Assembly: GCF_017921975.2 (NCBI RefSeq)
Contig: NZ_JAGEMO020000004.1
Coordinates: 124,001-188,000 of the forward strand
Direction: 5' to 3'
Length of the DNA: 64,000 bases
Source of the DNA: Hymenobacter terricola
Lineage (GTDB): Bacteria; Bacteroidota; Bacteroidia; Cytophagales; Hymenobacteraceae
Under the pieces are notes generated by a model that made no database searches, had not been told where the DNA came from, and saw only the letters and a list, made by a program, of their open reading frames with translations. Shown piece by piece: positions 7,398 through 15,263 of the stretch. Each line of letters begins with the position of its first letter. Position 1 is the stretch's first letter. The position numbers were made by a program, and so were the translations under genes.

Positions 7398-8773
7398 TAT
7401 TTCACTGCGTTGCCAAAGTGCCGCACTCCCACCGCCGTCAGGTACGCATCCTGCGCTTTCAGCTCTACGTCGCCAAAATCTTCCGGCCATTTCCCATACG
7501 CCCCATCTTCATCCGGCTGCACATAAGTTACCTGCGTGGCGCCTTTCGCATCCCGCGCAAACCAGTGCAGCGCCACGTCGGTGTTCTTAATGCGCTCCTG
7601 CGCAATCAGCGTCTGCACTGTCAGCAATAGTAGGCTGCTGTGCGTTTCCACAATCACGCGCACGCCCCGGTTGGCGGCTTCGGCCAGCAGCTCCGCCATT
7701 GCCACCTGCGCCCGGGGGTGCAGGTGCAGCTCCGGCTGCTCCACGTACACAATCTGCCCCTCCTGCGCCGCGATGAGGGCCACCAGTATCGGCAGCACCT
7801 GCGACACGCCGATGCCCACGTCGGCAATGTTCACCATGTCGGCTTTGCGGGGTTTGCCTTTCGCGCCGGCGGGCAGGCGGCTCACGCTTAGCTCGACTTC
7901 GTTAGCGTTTTTCACCTTGGCCGTGACCGAATCGGTGAGGCCGAGGCGACGGAGGTAGTCGTTGAGTTTCTCTAGTTTTTCAGTGTCTTCCTGCTGCTGC
8001 CATTGGCTGACAGTGCCAGCAGCGTAGAGGTCGAAAGTGCCTTTGATTTGGTGATTATAAAAAGTGGCTCGGTATGTACGTTTTGGCCTGTCCCGAAGGC
8101 CGGGAACGTGCATCAATTGAACTAAAATACTTTCCAAATAAGCTGACTCTCTGACTGATATTTGGCCGCCTTCTTGGCTATTCATGTAAAAGGCCAGAAA
8201 CCCGTTATCAACCTCTAGACTTAAGACAGCATGGTTGTCTTTAAGAAAGCTAGTCATCATTCGTTTTGCTTTCTTCGGCAATAGCTCTTGCAACTCGTGT
8301 TGATTTAGAGTTGGTGAAAGCAAGACTCTTTTCCCAAATTCATCAGTGGTCTGCTGGCCGGCTAAATAAAAGTTATTGCCTCGCTTTTCGTACCGAAGTT
8401 CTATTGCTTTTATAATTGGACTATCTTCAAAATCATTAGCACCTACTATTTCAATAATATAACCCGCTTCGGAATTTCCGATTTTACTCACCAACTCCCC
8501 CGCCGTTTCTGCCTGCACATGCGCCCCATCCAGCACCAGCGCACCGGCCGGCTGATACGGCGCTTCCATCGTCTGCTTAATTAACAGCAGCGGCTGCATG
8601 ATGCTGGATTTCCCCGAGCTATTCGTGCCCGCCAGCAGCGTGAGCGGCCGCACATGCAGCGTGGCATCCACCAACGACTTGTACCCCTGCACCCGAATTT
8701 CTTCGATGAGCATATAGGGCGGGCGGTTGGCCGGCGCGGGGGCTGCCGGCGCGGAAACTTGTTTTTTAGCCAT
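7397..8773 (-). CDS. AAA family ATPase with DUF3696 (AAA15-type)
   Basis: A 458-residue ABC/SMC-like ATPase. Walker A is GTNSSGKSS at residues 49-57, Walker B VYVEQPELHLHP at about 342-353, and ETHSS a sensor region at about 376. The C-terminal KWPEDFGDVELK block resembles DUF3696. Such OLD-like ATPases occur in several defence systems, usually with a nuclease partner; here that is the coupled PIN-like gene. I chose ATG 8773 (MAKKQ) over 8794; a third candidate is the Met at residue 21. Base composition is uneven: the middle (about 8040-8480) is clearly richer in A/T than both ends, suggesting recombination or transfer. Confidence 0.85.
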   Translation of the reverse strand: MAKKQVSAPAAPAPANRPPYMLIEEIRVQGYKSLVDATLHVRPLTLLAGTNSSGKSSIMQPLLLIKQTMEAPYQPAGALVLDGAHVQAETAGELVSKIGNSEAGYIIEIVGANDFEDSPIIKAIELRYEKRGNNFYLAGQQTTDEFGKRVLLSPTLNQHELQELLPKKAKRMMTSFLKDNHAVLSLEVDNGFLAFYMNSQEGGQISVRESAYLESILVQLMHVPGLRDRPKRTYRATFYNHQIKGTFDLYAAGTVSQWQQQEDTEKLEKLNDYLRRLGLTDSVTAKVKNANEVELSVSRLPAGAKGKPRKADMVNIADVGIGVSQVLPILVALIAAQEGQIVYVEQPELHLHPRAQVAMAELLAEAANRGVRVIVETHSSLLLLTVQTLIAQERIKNTDVALHWFARDAKGATQVTYVQPDEDGAYGKWPEDFGDVELKAQDAYLTAVGVRHFGNAVK

Positions 8774-9140
8774 GGCGGCAAAGTACGGCCTCACTTTGCA
8801 GATTTACCGCCAAAGGGCACACCCGGCTTTCTGATAAACTCAACAATTCTCACTAACTAGCGTCCCGCTTAGCCTCACCCCCGCCACGCTTCCCCTCACT
8901 CCGGCCCCAACCTCCCTCACTCCGGCCCCAACCTCCCTCACTCCGGCCCCAACCTCCCTCACTCCCGCCCCAACCTCCCTCACTCCCGCCACGGGTTTCC
9001 TCACTCCCGCCGCAGGTTTCCTAGGCCAAGTCTCACGTAGAAAAACACAACTCCCGCCTTTCCACACCCCGGCCGCACCTTTCCTCACCCCGGCCCCTGC
9101 TGCGCTCTCCCATTTTTTCATCGTTGCTTACCCCACACGC
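8774..9140. other. Gene-free stretch dominated by a tandem repeat
   Basis: No convincing gene. A minus-strand open frame exists over the repeat, but its product is only a seven-residue reiteration (VREVGAG) and looks like a by-product. The right part remains C-rich and repetitive up to the start of the gene at 9141. Confidence 0.6.
8874..9021. repeat. 21-bp tandem repeat, about seven units
   Basis: Four near-identical 21-nt units (CTCACTCCGGCCCCAACCTCC and close variants) start at 8895, 8916, 8937 and 8958. More degenerate units flank them at 8874 and after 8979 (CTCACTCCCGCCACGGGTTTC and similar). There are no unique spacers, so it is not a CRISPR array. The strand bias (almost no G in CT-rich blocks) is striking. 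Confidence 0.85.
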
Positions 9141-9851
9141 ATGTTAACCGCCAAGCAGGACAACCGCCTCAGTGCCGCCGAAACCCTTTCGGCCGCCCTC
9201 AAGCAAGACCCCACCCCCTACGCCAAGGACAAGGCCCTGACCACCGTCGCCGGGCGCCTCGACCAAATCATCGCCGACATGCAGCCCCTGCGCCAGCAAG
9301 TGCAGGGTGCCGTCCAGACCGGGGCCCCCACCGGCGGCAAGTCCGATAAGGAAACCGCGCGCGCAACCCTGGCCGTGGTCACCGCCGAAATCGCCGGCGA
9401 CGTCTTTGCCTACGCCTCCGACCCCGACAAGAAGCAGCCCGCCCTGCAAGTCCTCGCCGACTACAGCGAAGCCACCCTGCTCCAGCTGCGCGGCTCCCGC
9501 CTCTCCGACGTGGCCAGCGCCCTGCTCGCCGAGTTGCCCCAGCACCAGGCCGTGCTCGAAGACGAATACGGCATCGATAAAACACGCACCCTGGAGCTGC
9601 AAGACGCCATCAAGGCCTACGGCGACCTGAAAACGGCCCCGCGCCAAACCCAAATCGACGGCAAAGCCGCCCGCACCAGCCTTCGCACCGAATTTGCCGA
9701 GCTCGGGGCCTTGCTCGCAGACCGTTTCCAGCGCCTCATGCGCAAATACAAGCGCAGCAACCCCGATTTCTACAACCGCCTCAAGGCCGCCCGTGCCGTG
9801 GTCGACCGGGCCGGTTCCGCTACCAGCGGCGCCACGCCGCCCAAGGTCTAG
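9141..9851 (+). CDS. Hypothetical helical protein
   Basis: A 236-residue protein that I cannot assign. It is rich in Ala, Leu, Gln and Lys, with long amphipathic helices (for example ADYSEATLLQLRGSRLSD and TEFAELGALLADRFQRLMRK) and no signal peptide or membrane segment. It ends with a low-complexity SATSGATPPKV tail. Codon use matches the GC-rich neighbours. It is followed 20 bp later by a good terminator, so it is a complete single-gene unit. It could be a structural or adaptor protein. Confidence 0.6.
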   Translation: MLTAKQDNRLSAAETLSAALKQDPTPYAKDKALTTVAGRLDQIIADMQPLRQQVQGAVQTGAPTGGKSDKETARATLAVVTAEIAGDVFAYASDPDKKQPALQVLADYSEATLLQLRGSRLSDVASALLAELPQHQAVLEDEYGIDKTRTLELQDAIKAYGDLKTAPRQTQIDGKAARTSLRTEFAELGALLADRFQRLMRKYKRSNPDFYNRLKAARAVVDRAGSATSGATPPKV

Positions 9852-9871
9852 CCCCTTCAACCCCCAATACG

Positions 9872-9907
9872 AAAATGGCCCGCAGCAGCAGCTATGGGCC
9901 ATTTTTT
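9872..9907 (+). terminator. Rho-independent terminator
   Basis: AAAATGGCCC (9872-9881) pairs with GGGCCATTTT (9896-9905) and is followed by further T. It lies 20 bp after the stop of the hypothetical gene at 9141. Confidence 0.85.
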
Positions 9908-9956
9908 GTTGATTGAAAGCACGTCATGACGTTCATTCCCATTCCGCTACCACCAC

Positions 9957-10814
9957 CTACGCCACCGCAAAATCCGTGGCCGTGGCCTGCACTTTCCACT
10001 GCTCCATATCCTGCTGCACGGCGGCAATTTTCTGGCCGGCTACCTGGTAGGCGTCGGGGCCGAGGAAGAGGGAAAGGGGCGGCTGCTCCACCGCGCTGAT
10101 TTCGATGAGCAGGGCCACGGCTTTGGCCGGGTCGCCGGGCTGCTGGCCGTTGATTTCCTGCTCGTGGGCGGCCTGGGTGTCGCGCACTTCCTGGTACGCG
10201 TCAATGGGCTGTTGCGGCGTGCTCACCGAGCCGGCCGAGAGAAACTCCGTCCGGAAATAGCCGGGGTACACCACCGTGGCCCTGATGCCGAAGCGGGCCA
10301 CCTCCGCGGCGTAGGATTCCGTGAGGCCCGCCACGGCAAACTTGGTGGCGCAGTACACCCCAAAGCCGGAGAAGTTGCCCGAAAAGCCCCCGATGGACGA
10401 GATGTTGAACACCCGCCCCGCCTGCTGGGCCCGCAGCTGCGGCGTGGCCTGCCGCAGCACGTTCAGCAGCCCAAACACGTTGATGTCGAAATTCTGCCGC
10501 GTCTCGTCATCCGTCAGCTCTTCGAGGCTGCCAATCAGGCCGTAGCCCGCATTATTCACCACCACATCAATCCGCCCGAAGGCCGCGACGGTGGCCTGAA
10601 TGGCCCGCCCCACGCTGGCTTCATTGGCCAGGTCAACTTGCAGGGGCAGGAAGGTTTCGGGGGTGCCGGTGCCCACGGCGCGGCGCAGGTCGTCGGCATT
10701 GCGCGAGGTGGCGGCCACGGCGTAGCCTTGTTCCAGAAGCTGCTGCACCAGCAGCAGGCCCAGGCCTTTGGAGGCACCGGTTACAAACCAGGTTTTCTTA
10801 CTTGAGGTCGTCAT
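9957..10814 (-). CDS. SDR family oxidoreductase
   Basis: A 285-residue classical SDR with TGASKGLG (cofactor), NNAGYG, NISSIGG (catalytic Ser) and YCATK (Tyr/Lys). YPGYFRTEFL follows as in family members. I selected ATG 10814 (MTTSSKKTWFVTG) because it puts the glycine motif about 12 residues from the start; the longer frame upstream covers the promoter. An AraC-type regulator on the same strand ends 83 bp upstream of this start. Confidence 0.9.
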   Translation of the reverse strand: MTTSSKKTWFVTGASKGLGLLLVQQLLEQGYAVAATSRNADDLRRAVGTGTPETFLPLQVDLANEASVGRAIQATVAAFGRIDVVVNNAGYGLIGSLEELTDDETRQNFDINVFGLLNVLRQATPQLRAQQAGRVFNISSIGGFSGNFSGFGVYCATKFAVAGLTESYAAEVARFGIRATVVYPGYFRTEFLSAGSVSTPQQPIDAYQEVRDTQAAHEQEINGQQPGDPAKAVALLIEISAVEQPPLSLFLGPDAYQVAGQKIAAVQQDMEQWKVQATATDFAVA

Positions 10815-10837
10815 AAAAAGGTGCTTTTTGTACCGCA

Positions 10838-10845
10838 CAAAAGTA
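10838..10845 (-). promoter_or_regulatory. -7 promoter box for the SDR gene
   Basis: On the minus strand this reads TACTTTTG, an exact match to TAnnTTTG, 24 bp upstream of the SDR ATG. No clear -33 TTG at the usual spacing was seen, so it may depend on an activator such as the AraC protein encoded upstream. Confidence 0.5.
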
Positions 10846-10897
10846 GAGGCGCCCCCCGCCGGCTCACTTACCGCAATCAAACCAATGCTTACAAAAA

Positions 10898-11800
10898 TCA
10901 AACAGCCCGCGCCGCCGAGGGCGTGTGGCCGGTGTGCTTCTTGAAAAAGTTGTTGAAATGCGCCGCTTCCTCAAAGCCCAGGCTGTAGCCGATGAGGCCC
11001 ACCGGCCAGTCGGTGTGCTTGAGCAGCGCCTGGGCCTCCTGCACCAGGCGCTCGGCCAGGAGCTGGGTGGTGGTTTTGCCGGTCACCTCCTTCAGGGCGC
11101 GGTTGAGGTGGTTGGTGTGCACGGCCAGCTGGCTGGCGAAGGCCTGCGCCGTGCGCAGCTTCACTTGCTGCCCCTGCACCTCGATGGGAAACTGCCGGGC
11201 CAGCAGCTCGGTAAAGAGCGAGGCAATGCGGGTGGCGGCGTTGCTTTCGCGGTAGAGCGTGGTGGCCGGCTGCAGCTTCTGGGCCCCGTGAATCAGCTCC
11301 AGCACGTAGGCCCGCAGCAGGTCGTACTTGTAGGCGTAGTCCGATTCCAGCTCGTCGAACATCTTCTGAAACAGCTGCCGGGCGGCGGCCTGCTGCGCTT
11401 CGTTCAGAATGTAAATAGGCTGCCCGTCGGGCAGAAATACCGGAAAGTCGGCCAGCTTGATGCTGGTGTGCTGCTGCAGGAAATGCTCGGTAAAAATGCA
11501 GAAAAACCCGCTCTGCTTCTCATCGAAAGGCTCCCAATGGTACGGCACCTGCGGGTTGGCAAACAGCAGGGCGTTGCCATCCACGGCCACGCTTTTGTCG
11601 GCGTAGTGGTAGGTGCTTTGCCCGGCCACGAAGGTAATTTTATAAAAGTCCTTCCGGCTGAAAGGCAGGCACTGCGCGGCGGGCCCCACGAAGTCATCGA
11701 GCCGAAAGACGTTGAAATGGCCGATATCCTGGCGCAGGTTTTCGGGCATCCAGTTAACTTTAACGCGGTAAAAGTCTTCGAGTGAATGAGTAGCAGGCAT
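10898..11800 (-). CDS. AraC family transcriptional regulator
   Basis: A 300-residue regulator with an N-terminal cupin-like sensor (FYKITFVAGQSTYHYADKS) and a C-terminal AraC DNA-binding domain (LAVHTNHLNRALKEVTGKTT, then IGYSLGFEEAAHFNNFFKKH and TGHTPS). The start at 11800 (MPATHS) was chosen over a TTG seven codons upstream. It lies directly upstream of the SDR at 9957 on the same strand and likely controls it, mirroring the SDR-AraC arrangement at 1459-4046. Confidence 0.9.
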   Translation of the reverse strand: MPATHSLEDFYRVKVNWMPENLRQDIGHFNVFRLDDFVGPAAQCLPFSRKDFYKITFVAGQSTYHYADKSVAVDGNALLFANPQVPYHWEPFDEKQSGFFCIFTEHFLQQHTSIKLADFPVFLPDGQPIYILNEAQQAAARQLFQKMFDELESDYAYKYDLLRAYVLELIHGAQKLQPATTLYRESNAATRIASLFTELLARQFPIEVQGQQVKLRTAQAFASQLAVHTNHLNRALKEVTGKTTTQLLAERLVQEAQALLKHTDWPVGLIGYSLGFEEAAHFNNFFKKHTGHTPSAARAV

Positions 11801-11899
11801 GGTCAAAGTTACGTAATTCAAACGGCCACCCCATCACCGAGGGCCTGAAAACCGGCCTTGTGAGCACCCAGCTGGCCGGGCTGCTACCTGCCGCCCCGG

Positions 11900-12391
11900 C
11901 TATTCTGCGGTTGGTGCCAGGCCGGCTTTGGTGGCCGGGGCGGGTTCGGGTTCGTGCGGCGCGGCCACGAAGAAGGCGCCGAGTGCCAGGTTCAGCAGGC
12001 TCTGGACGCCGGTGAGCGGCAGGCTGGCCTGCTTCAGGGTCTCCAGCACCGGCCGGCTGCCTTCGGCCTGGTTGTTAAGGGCCATAAGCAGGGTACCGAG
12101 CAGCGCCAGCCCGTAGAAAACCGACAGCACAAAGCACAACCGGAAATAAAACTGGCTGCTCATCGCCGGGGCCGCGTCGGTTTCAGCCGAGCGCAGGGTG
12201 CCCAGCATCAGGAGCAGCGTGGGAAACAGGAACGGGCTGTACCACTGCCACACGGCGGTTGAATCCTGGTAGAAGCGGCCGGCGCCGTGCAGGGTATTGA
12301 ACCCCAGCAGAGCTGTGGGCAGCGCGGCCATCACAAACCACAGCACCGACAGGCGGCGCTGCGCCTGTATTTTGGTAATGAAAGACGACAT
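11900..12391 (-). CDS. Hypothetical membrane protein, four predicted TM helices
   Basis: A 163-residue protein with four hydrophobic segments: LSVLWFVMAALPTALLGF, FLFPTLLLMLGTL, FVLSVFYGLALLGTLLMAL and SLLNLALGAFFVA. It ends with a Pro/Ala-rich cytoplasmic or periplasmic tail. I do not recognise the family. The ATG at 12391 (MSSFITK) starts just before the first helix; the longer upstream frame would overlap the neighbouring gene. It lies 28 bp after a secreted protein gene on the same strand, so the two are probably one operon. Confidence 0.6.
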   Translation of the reverse strand: MSSFITKIQAQRRLSVLWFVMAALPTALLGFNTLHGAGRFYQDSTAVWQWYSPFLFPTLLLMLGTLRSAETDAAPAMSSQFYFRLCFVLSVFYGLALLGTLLMALNNQAEGSRPVLETLKQASLPLTGVQSLLNLALGAFFVAAPHEPEPAPATKAGLAPTAE

Positions 12392-12419
12392 CGGGCAAGG
12401 GAGTGAGGCTGGCAAAAAG

Positions 12420-13433
12420 CTACGGCACGATGCCCGCTTTTGCCAGATGGGTAAGACCGGAAAAGAGGCTCGGGTCGACCAGATGCGCCGGTTTGCCGTC
12501 CTCTTCTTGCAAGAATTCATACACCAGCACGGTTACCACGCAGTCGGCGGTGAACCGGCGCCGGCCGATGGTGGCCGGCAGCTCCGAAAGGCCCTTTTTC
12601 AACCAGTCAGTCGCTACTTTCTTCGGCATTCGCTCGTCCGCGGTCACAAACGGCGTTGGGGTAACCGTGAATACGATGACGCGGTAGTGCCCTTTATTGG
12701 CGAATAAGGCATTTTTCAGCCACTCCAACAGGTTTCGGGCGTGCGGCATGGCCTCGCTCCAGCGCTCGGGCTCGGGCCGGGGCGTGGCCTGGTCGTCGGT
12801 CTGCTCCAGCTGCGTCACCAACGCAAAGCCTTCCGGAATGGAGTAGTAGGCCCGGTAGCTGTAGCCGGCCCGCTGCAGGGAGGCGCTCAGGCGGGCGTCC
12901 ACATCGCGCAGGCGCTTGGCCCCCACCAAAAACGGGGCCGGCAAAGGGCAGCGGGTGGAGGGCTGGGGCGGTGGCCACGCCAGGTTGGGCACCACCGACG
13001 AGATATGGGTGCTATAGCCGATAGTCACCACCTGGGTCAGGTCAGTGGAGTCTTCAGCCAGCGTCAATTTTCCCATCGGTACTTCCAGGGTCTGGCCTTT
13101 GACCAGCATGGGCCGGTTTTCCATGACCACGAGCCTGAGCGGTTGATATCCGACAAAAAACAAATTCAGGCTAACGGGCCCGGGAGGCAGTTTCTGCACC
13201 AGCGAGTCGGCTACCAACAGCTTAAAACCGCCCTGCGCATCGGTTGATGCCCCACCCGCAGTACCCGCCAATGAAACCGTCGCGCCCGGTATCGCGCTGT
13301 CCTTTTTGTCCACCACCTGGCCCGTAATCAGCAGCCGGCCGGGCGCCGTGGGCTGCCCCGGCGCCGGCCGGGCCAGCCCGAAGAGCACCACCCACACTAC
13401 CCAGAACGAGCCCCGGAAACAGCACGGCTTCAT
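12420..13433 (-). CDS. Secreted protein with carboxypeptidase regulatory-like domain
   Basis: A 337-residue exported protein. A signal peptide (hydrophobic FWVVWVVLFGLA, cleavage near GQP) is followed by a CarboxypepD_reg-like beta-sandwich (ITGQVVDKKDSAIPGATVSLAG, then DAQGGFKL and FVGYQPLRL). This N-terminal module is common in Bacteroidota receptors, but no beta-barrel follows. The remaining 200 residues include ARNLLEWLKNALFANKGHYRVIVFTVT and are not recognised. It resembles Bacteroidota cell-surface proteins of unknown role and probably forms an operon with the membrane protein downstream. Confidence 0.65.
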   Translation of the reverse strand: MKPCCFRGSFWVVWVVLFGLARPAPGQPTAPGRLLITGQVVDKKDSAIPGATVSLAGTAGGASTDAQGGFKLLVADSLVQKLPPGPVSLNLFFVGYQPLRLVVMENRPMLVKGQTLEVPMGKLTLAEDSTDLTQVVTIGYSTHISSVVPNLAWPPPQPSTRCPLPAPFLVGAKRLRDVDARLSASLQRAGYSYRAYYSIPEGFALVTQLEQTDDQATPRPEPERWSEAMPHARNLLEWLKNALFANKGHYRVIVFTVTPTPFVTADERMPKKVATDWLKKGLSELPATIGRRRFTADCVVTVLVYEFLQEEDGKPAHLVDPSLFSGLTHLAKAGIVP

Positions 13434-13629
13434 GTATCAGCTAGAAAAGCGCACAATGCATTATTGCAAGTATTATAATATTCAATTTATATAAAAATTA
13501 GCGAATCCGGTTGTTCTTTTTGATTTCTTCACTTGCCGTTCGCGAAGTTTTTCCAGCCCACCACCGAAGCCACGCCGGGGGATTCAACCGCCTTTTTCGT
13601 TCAGGAAGCCGTTGCCAGGCGTTGGCCGC

Positions 13630-13637
13630 TACCTTTG
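13630..13637 (+). promoter_or_regulatory. -7 promoter box for the sirtuin gene
   Basis: TACCTTTG matches TAnnTTTG 20 bp before the ATG. A TTG lies at 13612, but its 15-nt spacing is shorter than usual. Confidence 0.45.
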
Positions 13638-13657
13638 CCGTTCACCTTTTCGCTACC

Positions 13658-14350
13658 ATGAAACACCTCGTTGTCCTGACCGGGGCCGGCGTTTCCGCCG
13701 AGTCCGGCATCCGCACCTTCCGCGACACCAACGGCCTGTGGGAAAACCACCGCGTGGAAGACGTGGCCTCGCCCGAAGGCTTTGCCCGCAACCCGGCGTT
13801 GGTGCTCGATTTCTACAACCAGCGCCGTGCCCAGGCCCGCACCGTGCAGCCCAACGCCGCCCACCTGGCCCTGGCCGGCTTCGAGGAAGCGCCCGGCTGG
13901 CGCGTCAGCGTCATCACCCAGAATGTGGACGACCTGCACGAGCGCGCCGGCTCCACCGACGTGCTGCACCTGCACGGCATGCTGAACCAGATGCGCTCCG
14001 TGGGCAACGACACCCTCGTTTACGACTGCCCGGGCGACATCACCCTGGGCGACCTCGCCCCCGACGGCCAGCAGCTGCGCCCGCACATCGTGTGGTTTGG
14101 CGAGCTGGTGCCCGCCATCGAAGAAGCCGCCGAAACCGTGGCCACCGCCGATGCCCTGCTCGTGGTGGGCACCTCGCTGCAGGTGTACCCCGCCGCTGGG
14201 CTGCTGCACTACGCGCCCGCCATGTGCCCGGTCTTCGTCATCGACCCACACCAGCCCGAAGCCGGCCGGCGCGGCGTGCGCTACGTGGCCGAGGCCGCCA
14301 GCACCGGCGTGCCCCGGATATTGCGGGAGCTGGCCGGCAAGCCTTCCTGA
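13658..14350 (+). CDS. NAD-dependent protein deacylase, sirtuin class
   Basis: A 230-residue Sir2-family enzyme. GAGVSAESGIRTFRD binds NAD, TQNVDDLHERAG carries the invariant Asn/Asp pair and LHLHG the catalytic His. HIVWFGELVP and VVGTSLQVYPAAGL complete the fold. The zinc-binding Cys tetrad of many sirtuins is largely missing: the region LNQMRSVGNDTLVYDCPGD has only one Cys, as in some CobB-like class III proteins that use other residues. It deacylates lysine residues at the cost of NAD. The start at ATG 13658 puts the Rossmann motif at once at the N-terminus. Confidence 0.88.
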   Translation: MKHLVVLTGAGVSAESGIRTFRDTNGLWENHRVEDVASPEGFARNPALVLDFYNQRRAQARTVQPNAAHLALAGFEEAPGWRVSVITQNVDDLHERAGSTDVLHLHGMLNQMRSVGNDTLVYDCPGDITLGDLAPDGQQLRPHIVWFGELVPAIEEAAETVATADALLVVGTSLQVYPAAGLLHYAPAMCPVFVIDPHQPEAGRRGVRYVAEAASTGVPRILRELAGKPS

Positions 14351-14352
14351 GC

Positions 14353-14921
14353 ATGGCTTCCGCATTCGGCCACGCCGCCCTGGGCGCGACCCTGGGCAAG
14401 CTTCTCCTCCCCGACCGTCGGCACTGGCCCTACTGGCTAGCGGCTGGCTGCTGCGCCGCCCTGCCCGACCTCGACGCCATCGGCTACCGGCTGGGGGTGC
14501 CCTACGATGGGTTGTGGGGCCACCGCGGGCTCACGCACTCGCTGCTGGCCGCGGCGGTAGTTGCGGCGTTGGGCACGGGCATTGGCCAGCTGGTTCGCCC
14601 CGAGCGCCGCCCGGCAGCCGCCCGGCAGCCGGGCGGCTGGCCGGGCTGCTATTCCTGGCCACGGCCTCGCACGGCCTGCTCGATGCCATGACCACCGGCG
14701 GCCTGGGCGTGGCCTTTTTCAGCCCCTGGGACCTGAAGCGCTACTTTTTCAGCCTGCGGCCGATTAAGGTTTCGCCCATCAGTATCCGGGCTTTTTTCAG
14801 CGGTCGCGGGCTTCGGGTACTGGCCAGTGAAGGCTTGTGGGTGGGCCTGCCGTGCCTGCTGGCCCTATGGCTCCAGGCGCTGGTGCAGCGCATGGAGCCG
14901 AAACCGCAATGGCCTGCCTAG
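14353..14921 (+). pseudogene. YdjM-like metal-dependent hydrolase, frameshifted by an 11-bp duplication
   Basis: The first frame encodes MASAFGHAALGATLGKLLLP, then LPDLDAIGY and the family motif HRGLTHS, and stops at 14691. The second frame supplies LLFLATASHGLLDAMTTGG and the C-terminus. Both are halves of a DUF457/YdjM inner-membrane hydrolase. At the junction CCGCCCGGCAG occurs twice in tandem (14607-14617, 14618-14628). Removing one copy gives an uninterrupted frame reading RPAAGRLAGLLFLATASHG and a 185-residue protein. So the gene was broken by an 11-bp tandem duplication. The start lies two bases after the sirtuin stop, implying co-transcription. Confidence 0.85.
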
Positions 14922-15263
14922 AGCGGTTTCGGAAGCAGGATGCGAGCGCGGCAGAGTCGCAACGGGTTGCGTTTCTACCGCGCTTGGCTGCTGTACACGA
15001 ACGTAAAAAGGTGTACAGGCAACAAGGGCCACCGCCCGACTCACGGGAAAATAACCGGGCAGCGGAAGGCTGAAGCGCAGCCGCTGGCGGCGGCGGGACA
15101 GTGCCAGCGCCTATCCCGGCAATCAATATATTAGGGACAATGGTATTTAGATACACATTCCCGAAATTGAACAGAAAAAAAACAGAAATGGCCCTTTGCT
15201 CTAGGCTGAAAATAACCGCATGCCGGTCGTCTAACGTAGAAGAAAGCCTTAACCCTTCTCTCT
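14922..15263. other. Intergenic stretch with a short inverted repeat
   Basis: No gene seen. The right end, just before the phosphoesterase gene, is A-rich and may hold its promoter, but no clean TAnnTTTG box is visible. An 8-bp palindrome lies at 14991-15018. Confidence 0.5.
14991..15018. repeat. 8-bp inverted repeat CTGTACAC/GTGTACAG
   Basis: Perfect 8-bp arms at 14991-14998 and 15011-15018 with a 12-nt A-rich spacer. It could be a repressor site or a small hairpin; nothing nearby settles this. Confidence 0.45.

Noticed and set aside
8874..9021. CRISPR array
   Set aside because: Units abut without unique spacers, the repeat is C-rich and non-palindromic, and no cas genes are nearby.
8840..9121. 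Minus-strand coding sequence made of VREVGAG repeats
   Set aside because: It follows only from a 21-bp repeat (a multiple of three). There are no flanking coding features.
9921..9932. ACGTCATGACGT palindrome as an operator
   Set aside because: It is a perfect 12-bp palindrome, but lies between convergent genes and looks like a remnant of the GAACGTC repeat family rather than a control site.
11804..11811. Minus-strand TAACTTTG as promoter of the AraC gene at 10898
   Set aside because: It matches TAnnTTTG, but lies only four bases from the chosen ATG, so transcription would begin at or inside the gene. Kept out unless the mRNA is leaderless or the start is further in.
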